Source: Bacteroidales bacterium (GTDB lineage: Bacteria; Bacteroidota; Bacteroidia; Bacteroidales; P3). Taken from it: a stretch of DNA of 16,940 nt. Each line of letters begins with the position of its first letter. The stretch's first letter is position 1. The stretch lies in assembly GCA_012837565.1 (NCBI GenBank), contig DUQY01000159.1, forward strand, positions 1-16,940. The letters run 5' to 3'. This document shows positions 1 to 5,343 of this stretch, piece by piece. Both the position numbers and the translations under genes were made by a program. The notes beneath the pieces were generated by a model. The model was not told the origin of the DNA. It searched no databases and saw only the letters and a list, made by a program, of their open reading frames with translations.

Positions 1-134
1 AGAAAAATATAGAAGAAATATATAATAATAAAGACTTATATAAAGAACTTTCATTTAATGCTCGAAAGAGATTCGAGGATAATTACTCAGTTGAGAATTA
101 TTATAATAGACTAATGAAAACTAATAATGATTAA
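1..134 (+). CDS. C-terminal fragment of a probable glycosyltransferase (5' end outside window)
   Basis: The reading frame whose first complete codon is at base 3 is open from the window edge to a TAA at 132-134, giving about 43 residues of tail ending FEDNYSVENYYNRLMKTNND. A C-terminal helix with Ala-Arg-x-Arg-Phe, then a short Ser-Val-Glu-Asn-Tyr stretch and a Tyr-Asn-Arg-Leu segment, resembles the end of GT-B (group 1) glycosyltransferases. It overlaps the next gene by 8 bases (ATG at 127), as is common for co-translated genes in polysaccharide clusters. The family call is inference from a short tail and from the neighbour being a glycosyltransferase; the catalytic part is not visible. Confidence 0.55.
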   Translation, partial: KNIEEIYNNKDLYKELSFNARKRFEDNYSVENYYNRLMKTNND

Positions 135-876
135 TCCAAAAGTTTCAATAATTACAGTAACCTATAATGCCGAAGAAGTATTGGCAAAGACCTTAGATAG
201 TATAAGGAAACAAAAATATAAAAACATAGAAAGCATTATTGTGGATGGCGGCTCCAGTGATGGCACCCTTAGTATTGTGAATAAGTATTCAGATATAGTA
301 TCTAAGTGGATTTCCGAACCCGATAAGGGTCTATACGATGCAATGAATAAGGGTATGGATATGGCAACAGGCGATTATGTGTGGTTTGTAAATGCTGGAG
401 ATACAATATTTAAGACAGATATACTTAATCATTTCTTTGACTCTGATTTTGTTTTAAGAGATATATACTATGGCGATACCTTGGTGGTGGATGAAAAGGG
501 TAATCATTTGGGAGGAAGAAGACTAAAACCCAAGGATGATATTACATGGAAGAGTTTTCGTTGGGGTATGCTAGTCTGCCACCAATCCATTTTGGTTAAG
601 AAGGAGATTGCACCAAGATACAATTTAAAATATAAGATAGCAGCCGACTATGAGTGGGTATTAGAATCGTTTAAGAGGGCAAGATATACCAGGAAGACCA
701 ATCATAAAGTCGCCTGCTTCCTTAGAGGAGGTCTATCGCAGAAAAATATACTTAGAGCTAATTATGAACGCTTTAAGATAATGAAAAAATACTATGGCTT
801 CTTCCCAAGCCTATGGTATAACTTTCTAATGCTATTTCGCTTTGCCTACACAGTAACTAAACTTGGTAGAATATAA
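127..876 (+). CDS. Family 2 glycosyltransferase (WcaA/WcaE-like)
   Basis: A 249-residue cytoplasmic or membrane-associated sugar transferase that should move a sugar from a nucleotide donor onto a growing surface glycan; donor and acceptor cannot be told from sequence. The GT-A fold signature is clear: N-terminal VSIITVTYNAE (residues 6-16), the nucleotide-binding VDGGSSDGT (39-47, Asp40 and Asp45), the SEPDKGLYDAMNKG segment (63-76), and NAGD (89-92) in place of the metal-binding DxD, a variant usual in this subfamily. An AADYEW motif further on fits the catalytic acidic region. The C-terminus is aromatic and basic (WYNFLMLFRFAY) and may touch the membrane. The start at 127 overlaps the preceding gene by 8 bases, suggesting translational coupling. 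The gene ends in tandem TAA stops. It looks like the last gene of a polysaccharide cluster lying to the left. Confidence 0.9.
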   Translation: MINPKVSIITVTYNAEEVLAKTLDSIRKQKYKNIESIIVDGGSSDGTLSIVNKYSDIVSKWISEPDKGLYDAMNKGMDMATGDYVWFVNAGDTIFKTDILNHFFDSDFVLRDIYYGDTLVVDEKGNHLGGRRLKPKDDITWKSFRWGMLVCHQSILVKKEIAPRYNLKYKIAADYEWVLESFKRARYTRKTNHKVACFLRGGLSQKNILRANYERFKIMKKYYGFFPSLWYNFLMLFRFAYTVTKLGRI

Positions 877-882
877 TAAGAA

Positions 883-907
883 GTCAAAATGTTTTCGTAA
901 TTTTGAC
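883..907. repeat. Perfect 8-bp inverted repeat in the glycosyltransferase-dnaX gap
   Basis: GTCAAAAT (883-890) and ATTTTGAC (900-907) are exact reverse complements around a 9-base spacer. The stem is too AT-rich to be a strong terminator and no clean T-run follows. The right arm overlaps a possible promoter -7 element (TAATTTTG, 898-905), so an operator role is possible. Weak terminator or operator cannot be separated from sequence. Confidence 0.45.
898..905 (+). promoter_or_regulatory. Possible -7 promoter element for dnaX
   Basis: TAATTTTG matches the Bacteroidota TAnnTTTG consensus and lies 24 bases before the dnaX ATG, which would give a very short leader. No TTG is found at the expected distance upstream, so only half of the promoter is supported. 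Confidence 0.3.
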
Positions 908-929
908 AAAGATTTTTGAATAGAATTAT

Positions 930-2690
930 ATGGAAAATTATTTAGTATCAGCCCGCAAGTACCGTCCTGCAGATTTTAAAAGTATTGTAGGCCAATCACA
1001 TATTACTACCACACTACAAAATGCTATTAAAACAGACCAATTAGCACAAGCTTTTCTTTTTTGTGGACCAAGAGGTGTTGGAAAAACAACTTGTGCAAGA
1101 ATACTTGCAAAGACAATTAATTGCACTAATAGAACGTCGGAAACAGAGGCATGTAATAAATGTGAGAATTGTCTTTCATTTAATAATAATTCAGCTTTTA
1201 ATATTCAAGAACTCGATGCAGCATCCAATAATTCGGTTGATGATATCCGTGATTTGGTTGACCAGGTTAGAGTTCCTCCTCAAGGAGGAAAATACAAGGT
1301 ATATATTATAGATGAGGTACATATGCTATCCCCCTCTGCCTTCAATGCCTTTCTTAAAACCTTAGAGGAACCACCAGCTTACGCAAAGTTTATTCTAGCA
1401 ACCACAGAGAAACATAAGATAATACCAACCATCCTCTCTCGTTGTCAGATATTCGATTTCCATAGGATAAATAACGAAGATATTTCAACGCACTTAGATT
1501 ATATTGCGAAGAAAGAAAATGTTAAGGCAGAAATTGAGGCTTTAGATATAATTGCAGAAAAATCTGATGGTGGCTTACGTGATGCTCTTTCAATGTTTGA
1601 CCAATTGGTTTCTTTTACTGGGGGAGACTTAACTTACTCGAATATTATTGAGAACTTAAATATTCTTGACTACGATTACTATTTCCGCTTTGTTGATTAC
1701 CTACTTGAATGCGATATTTATAATACTTTACTACTTTTCAATGAGGTTTTAGAAAAAGGATTTGAGGGTTCACATTTCATAAATGGTCTTTCATCTCACC
1801 TTAGAAACTTATTGGTTGGAAAGGATGCTTCAACAATTAAATTAATGGAAGCAAGTAAGAGCATACAACAAAAATACTTAGAACAGTCCTCTCAATGTAG
1901 CGTAACATTCATCCTTAGAGCCTTAGACTTCGCAAACACTTGCGCAATGGATTACAGAAGCTCGACCAATAGAAGACTTTGTGTTGAACTGGCTCTACTT
2001 AAGATTGCAAATATAATGAAGAAGTTGCAGCCTAAAACAGAGTCTCCCAGGCAAAGCATAGATGAAAAAAAAAAGGAAACAATAGAAGAGATAGCTGAAA
2101 AAAAAGTTGAAGAGGCAAAAGAAATTAAAAAGGAAATAATAGAACTTAAGGAAAAGGTTGAAGAAAAGGTTGAAGAAACAATTAAGGAAGCTACCAAAGA
2201 AACCACTCAGAAGAAACCTAAACCAATAAGTATTCCTAAGTCTAGTTCATTCTCTATTAATGTTGGAGTTGAAGAAACTATTAAACTAGACCAGAGGGAG
2301 AAAGACAAACTAAACCCTCCTCTTGTTCCTTTAGATTGGGACTTATTTAAGACAAAGCTAAGCGAATATGCTGATGCAATTAAGGATTCGATGCCTAATC
2401 TGTTTTTCATTCTAACAAGCTCTGATATACAAAACAATAACGACAACACTGTGACAATAACCTTTCTGAATTCAATGCAAGAAAAAGAATTTGAAACATA
2501 TAAACACGAAATCGTTAGAATTATTAGGAAGGCAACCTTATGTGAGGCTTTTATTTTTAGAACGAAAATCTTTCAAGACGAAACAAAAGAAAAACTCTAT
2601 CGTCCACTAGAAAAATTTAAGTTCCTTGCAGAAAAGAACCCTGCATTAATGCAACTTAAAAAAGAATTTGACTTTGATATTGATTATTAG
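930..2690 (+). CDS. dnaX: DNA polymerase III subunits gamma/tau
   Basis: The ATPase motor of the replicative clamp loader, which opens the beta clamp and ties polymerase cores together. At 586 residues it has the expected order: an N-terminal YRPADFKSIVGQ signature, Walker A GPRGVGKT (46-53), four zinc-binding cysteines (Cys65, 75, 78, 81), Walker B with Asp128-Glu129, LKTLEEPP (142-149), sensor ATTEKHK (157-163) and the SRC arginine-finger motif (170-172). A lid and collar domain run to about 365. A Lys/Glu-rich probable coiled-coil linker covers about 368-430. The tau-type C-terminal domain (about 460-586) ends PALMQLKKEFDFDIDY, as in Bacteroidota DnaX. An A AAA AAG run in the linker could yield a shorter gamma form (separate entry). 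The antiporter gene follows after 33 bases, so co-transcription is likely. Confidence 0.97.
   Translation: MENYLVSARKYRPADFKSIVGQSHITTTLQNAIKTDQLAQAFLFCGPRGVGKTTCARILAKTINCTNRTSETEACNKCENCLSFNNNSAFNIQELDAASNNSVDDIRDLVDQVRVPPQGGKYKVYIIDEVHMLSPSAFNAFLKTLEEPPAYAKFILATTEKHKIIPTILSRCQIFDFHRINNEDISTHLDYIAKKENVKAEIEALDIIAEKSDGGLRDALSMFDQLVSFTGGDLTYSNIIENLNILDYDYYFRFVDYLLECDIYNTLLLFNEVLEKGFEGSHFINGLSSHLRNLLVGKDASTIKLMEASKSIQQKYLEQSSQCSVTFILRALDFANTCAMDYRSSTNRRLCVELALLKIANIMKKLQPKTESPRQSIDEKKKETIEEIAEKKVEEAKEIKKEIIELKEKVEEKVEETIKEATKETTQKKPKPISIPKSSSFSINVGVEETIKLDQREKDKLNPPLVPLDWDLFKTKLSEYADAIKDSMPNLFFILTSSDIQNNNDNTVTITFLNSMQEKEFETYKHEIVRIIRKATLCEAFIFRTKIFQDETKEKLYRPLEKFKFLAEKNPALMQLKKEFDFDIDY
2065..2098 (+). 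other. Candidate programmed slippage site in dnaX (gamma form)
   Basis: Ten consecutive A's (2065-2074) followed by GG sit in dnaX so that the zero frame reads xxA AAA AAG, the same heptamer in the same phase as the Escherichia coli dnaX frameshift site. A -1 shift adds seven codons (G N N R R D S) and reaches TGA at 2096-2098, giving a protein of about 389 residues. A +1 shift reaches TAG at 2083-2085. Either product keeps the ATPase and collar domains and loses the tau-specific part. I see no convincing stimulatory stem-loop just downstream, so RNA-polymerase slippage as in Thermus dnaX is an alternative. Use in vivo is inferred, not shown. Confidence 0.5.
2151..2174 (+). repeat. Two exact tandem copies of a 12-bp unit in the dnaX linker
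   Basis: GAAAAGGTTGAA occurs back to back at 2151-2162 and 2163-2174, in frame, encoding the doubled E-K-V-E unit of the charged linker. It is probably a recent duplication in a region tolerant of length change. Confidence 0.8.
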
Positions 2691-2723
2691 AACAAAATCA
2701 CAAAAACAAACCAATAGAATAAT

Positions 2724-4196
2724 ATGGGAGAAGCATTAATTTTTTTAGGAATACTGATATTTTCAGCACATCTATTTTCAATGATATTTTCAAGAAAGAA
2801 GATTCCAGATGTGTTATTATTAATGATTATAGGGATAATTGTTGGTCCCCTCTTAGGCTTAATATCGCCTTCTTTTATGGGCAGAGCGGGAAGCATATTC
2901 ACAACAGTTGTCTTGGTTGTTATACTTTTTGATGCGGGAACAGATATTAGTATAACAGACCTCAAAAACGCTTGGAAACCAACAATAACCCTTTCTATAT
3001 CATCTGTAATTGGCTCAATTATTTTAGTTACAGCAATAGTTTACGGCATAGGACAATTGGTTTATTTAGCTAGTTCAGGAATGGTTTCTGACAACTTACT
3101 ACCACTAGCCACAGAAAACATATTACCAATAGCAACAGACTCCATATCATCTTTATTGTCTAATACTAACTCATTATCAGCTCAAGACTCTATAAACACA
3201 TTTGTTGCTAGTTCAAAAGAAGTTCTTCCTCCAATAAAGGGAGTCTCGTTTGTGAACAGTTTAATTATTGGGATCATTCTCTCTGGAACATCCTCTGCTG
3301 TTGTTATTCCTCTAACTCAACAATTGAAATTAGGAAAAGATGCCAAGACTTCTCTAATTCTTGAAAGCGCAATAACAGATATTATTTGTTTCGTTTTAGC
3401 TCTTGCTTTTATGCAGTCAGCAGTAGCTGGTGGGGGTGTTGATGTTGGTTCAATAACAGGTGGTGTTATTTCTTCTTTTGTTATGGCAACCATTATTGGA
3501 TTCATTTCTGCACTTGCTTGGGCGAGTCTCCTACATAAGATTAGGACATTCAAGAACTCAATGTTCCTTACGCCTGCCTACTTATTTGTTGTTTATGGAA
3601 TATCAGAATCACTTGGCTTTAGTGGAGCAATTACAGCCCTAGCAGTTGGTATTACAATTACTAATATGGATTTCTTTAACTTCAAATTCTTAGAAAAACA
3701 CCAAAAAGGCAAAAACCTAAAACAAACAGAAAACGAAAAAGCATTTATTGGCGAGATAGTATTTGTTCTGAAAACATTCTTCTTCGTATATATTGGTATA
3801 TCAATACCTTTCAATAACATTATAGCATTAGCTGCAGGACTTATAATTACCATAATACTACTTATATTGAGAATATATATAGCTAAATACTTCTCTCCAA
3901 AATCCTCAAATGCATACGACAAAAGCATAATAGCATTAATGATACCAAAGGGACTTGCGGCAGCTGTTTTGGCTTCAATACCCGAACAAATGGGACTTCC
4001 ACAAGGAGAATTGATTAAAAGTATAGTTTATGCAACTGTCTTATTCTCAATTCTAGTATGTTCAATATCCATTTTCGTTATAGGACGTTATCCAAAAGCA
4101 AATGTCTTAATGAGAATATTCTTCAAACCACATAGCCACAGGAAAACCCATAAGCCAGAGGTGTTTATAGAAGAAAATACAGGCTCTGAGGAATAA
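2724..4196 (+). CDS. Cation:proton antiporter (CPA superfamily, Na+/H+ or K+/H+ exchanger)
   Basis: A 490-residue inner-membrane exchanger with a dozen or so hydrophobic segments from residue 4 to about 460. Family marks are the KIPDVLLLMIIGIIVGP stretch at helix 2 (26-42), ILFDAGTDIS (67-76) matching the usual LFEAGLE-type motif, and ILESAITD (212-219), where Glu214 and Asp219 lie in the region of the conserved ion-binding acidic pair. A GTSSAVV segment shortly before it and an IPKGLAAAVLAS stretch near the C-terminus also fit. Transported cation and direction are not predictable from these motifs. Between helices near residues 113-175 is an unusually long Ser/Thr/Asn-rich hydrophilic insert. 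The C-terminal tail is short and charged with no TrkA-N domain. It lies 33 bases after dnaX with no terminator between, so it probably shares the dnaX transcript. Confidence 0.88.
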   Translation: MGEALIFLGILIFSAHLFSMIFSRKKIPDVLLLMIIGIIVGPLLGLISPSFMGRAGSIFTTVVLVVILFDAGTDISITDLKNAWKPTITLSISSVIGSIILVTAIVYGIGQLVYLASSGMVSDNLLPLATENILPIATDSISSLLSNTNSLSAQDSINTFVASSKEVLPPIKGVSFVNSLIIGIILSGTSSAVVIPLTQQLKLGKDAKTSLILESAITDIICFVLALAFMQSAVAGGGVDVGSITGGVISSFVMATIIGFISALAWASLLHKIRTFKNSMFLTPAYLFVVYGISESLGFSGAITALAVGITITNMDFFNFKFLEKHQKGKNLKQTENEKAFIGEIVFVLKTFFFVYIGISIPFNNIIALAAGLIITIILLILRIYIAKYFSPKSSNAYDKSIIALMIPKGLAAAVLASIPEQMGLPQGELIKSIVYATVLFSILVCSISIFVIGRYPKANVLMRIFFKPHSHRKTHKPEVFIEENTGSEE

Positions 4197-4201
4197 GTAA
4201 A

Positions 4202-4309
4202 ATGAATCAAAGAAAGGATTTACTGAATCTTCGTTTCAAGAAATTAAAACAGCGTTTCAGTAAATTGAAACGAAGAAACAAATACTTAATACGCAGAGTT
4301 ATTATGTAA
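4202..4309 (+). CDS. Candidate small ORF: 35-residue cationic amphipathic helix
   Basis: An ATG five bases after the antiporter stop opens a 35-codon frame ending TAA at 4307-4309. The predicted peptide has 14 Lys/Arg and one Asp. Leu8, Phe12, Leu15, Phe19, Leu22, Asn26, Leu29 and Val33 fall on an unbroken 4-3 heptad spacing, so it would form an amphipathic, strongly basic helix. RFKKLK and RFSKLK form an internal repeat. I do not recognise a family. The same DNA contains interleaved inverted repeats, so the peptide could be a by-product of a structured RNA or terminator between convergent genes. Position directly behind the antiporter would allow coupled translation. A-rich DNA readily gives Lys-rich chance frames, so this remains a candidate. 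Confidence 0.3.
   Translation: MNQRKDLLNLRFKKLKQRFSKLKRRNKYLIRRVIM
4219..4276. repeat. Interleaved (pseudoknot-order) inverted repeats
   Basis: TTTACTGAA (4219-4227) is the exact reverse complement of TTCAGTAAA (4256-4264), and TCTTCGTTTCAA (4228-4239) of TTGAAACGAAGA (4265-4276). Arms A and B abut, as do A' and B', giving the order A-B-A'-B', a pseudoknot topology or mutually exclusive hairpins. A third, local option pairs CGTTTCA (4253-4259) with TGAAACG (4266-4272). It lies between convergent genes and may end transcription from either side, though no long T-run follows. Confidence 0.7.
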
Positions 4310-4335
4310 AGACTTGATGTTTTAACTAAAACAGA

Positions 4336-5160
4336 CTATTTCTTTTTGCGGAATATTGAAGTTATTTTTTGCCAAATTGATTTCTTTTCTTTCTTTGGCT
4401 CTTCAATTTTAGCTATAATGTTTTCACCACCCTCTTTAGTTGGCTTATCAATTGTTTGTTTTGATTTCTTATATACCTTTGTCTTCTTTGACTTCTTTGT
4501 TTTCTTGGATTTCTTATCAGAATCTTGAACTTCTTGATTGCCTTTTTCTAATTCTTCATCTTTTTGTTCCAATATTGGTTCTTCAGGTTTCTCAATTGAA
4601 ACGTCTTCTGTCAAGTAAATCTTTTCTACCTCAAAGAAGTTTGGACGAGATTCTGGTTTAAGAATTATTAGACTTTTAAGTATCTTATTTACCTCTTGCC
4701 TATCTTCTGGGGTATCGGCAGAATAGTATTCTATAATATATGTATAGCCATTGTCTACAATGCCATAAAAACCTCCTCTAAAATAATCTCTTAATGGACT
4801 ATTGGTATATTCTACAAATTTACCTTTGAGTTTATTTAGTTTTTGAGTTTTAACTTTCTCAATTATCATATATTCAAAGCCTGGCTTCAAACTTTTTTCG
4901 GAAGAAGCATTTATTATTTCAGATTCTTCATTTAGGGCTTGTTTTATACAACGAATGCTTACTTGGTTGTTGTTTTCTTCATTATATAATTTGATTTTGA
5001 AATCTAGCATCTTCTTTTCGGTCTTACTAATTAGCCAATTATCTGGCATCCTGAGGCTTAAATTCTCAACTTCAACTTTTAATATATTTTTTTGAGCGTA
5101 GGTTATATTCGCTGATATAGCAATTAATATAATTATTATTGTGCTTAAAACTCTTTTCAT
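4336..5160 (-). CDS. Exported protein of unknown function with lysine-rich tail
   Basis: A 274-residue protein I do not assign to a family. Residues 1-22 form a typical signal peptide (MKR, a hydrophobic Ile/Leu core, then ITYA before QKN), with no lipobox cysteine, so it should be periplasmic or secreted. Residues about 25-165 look like one compact alpha/beta domain: LRMPDNWLISK, a conserved-looking SIRCIKQ strand, a Gly-rich RGGFYGIVDNGYTYIIEYYSA hairpin, and a helix DRQEVNKILKSLIILKP. The Pro-x-x-Trp start and the final helix before a LKP resemble PsbP/Mog1-like small periplasmic domains, but this is a shape impression only. Residues about 180-274 are low complexity: an acidic Glu-rich stretch, then KKSKKTKKSKKTK repeats and a basic SIWQKITSIFRKKK end. 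It has its own promoter, divergent from the DUF349 gene. Confidence 0.75.
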   Translation of the reverse strand: MKRVLSTIIIILIAISANITYAQKNILKVEVENLSLRMPDNWLISKTEKKMLDFKIKLYNEENNNQVSIRCIKQALNEESEIINASSEKSLKPGFEYMIIEKVKTQKLNKLKGKFVEYTNSPLRDYFRGGFYGIVDNGYTYIIEYYSADTPEDRQEVNKILKSLIILKPESRPNFFEVEKIYLTEDVSIEKPEEPILEQKDEELEKGNQEVQDSDKKSKKTKKSKKTKVYKKSKQTIDKPTKEGGENIIAKIEEPKKEKKSIWQKITSIFRKKK

Positions 5161-5195
5161 ATTATGACTTTGTTTTTTATTTTAAGTTATATCTG

Positions 5196-5224
5196 CAAAT
5201 ATACTATAAAAAATTTGTTTGCAA
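5196..5224 (-). promoter_or_regulatory. Promoter of the exported-protein gene
   Basis: On the minus strand TATATTTG (5203 down to 5196) matches TAnnTTTG exactly, with TTG (5224-5222) 18 bases upstream. The start codon is at 5160, giving a leader of roughly 25-30 bases. The upstream element overlaps that of the divergent promoter. Confidence 0.6.
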
Positions 5225-5243
5225 GAAAAAATTAGTATTTTTG
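5214..5243 (+). promoter_or_regulatory. Promoter of the DUF349 gene
   Basis: TATTTTTG (5236-5243) matches TAnnTTTG, and TTTG (5214-5217) lies 18 bases upstream. Transcription would begin near 5250, leaving a leader of about 95 bases that contains a hairpin and a direct repeat. Both divergent promoters continue with the same GCAG after the -7 element (TTTGCAG). Confidence 0.65.
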
Positions 5244-5299
5244 CAGTCTTAATGTTCGATAAATAGAACTTTAAGTATGTTTACTATAACCATTACAAA

Positions 5300-5333
5300 T
5301 TCTATTCTAACATGAATAGAAGGCATTCTAACA
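5300..5333 (+). promoter_or_regulatory. Leader hairpin and 9-bp direct repeat before the DUF349 gene
   Basis: TTCTATTC (5300-5307) and GAATAGAA (5314-5321) are exact complements around a 6-base loop. The 9-mer ATTCTAACA occurs at 5304-5312 and again at 5325-5333, 21 bases apart, so the second copy could compete for the right arm. It ends 10 bases before the start codon and may affect ribosome access. Confidence 0.5.
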
Positions 5334-5343
5334 AAGTAATAAT

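Noticed and set aside
2106..2180. Downstream stem-loop stimulating dnaX frameshifting
   Set aside because: The region is almost only A and G on the coding strand and cannot form a stable stem.
3593..3928. 111-codon minus-strand frame inside the antiporter gene
   Set aside because: Fully antisense to clearly conserved transmembrane coding sequence, no matching promoter or recognisable protein.
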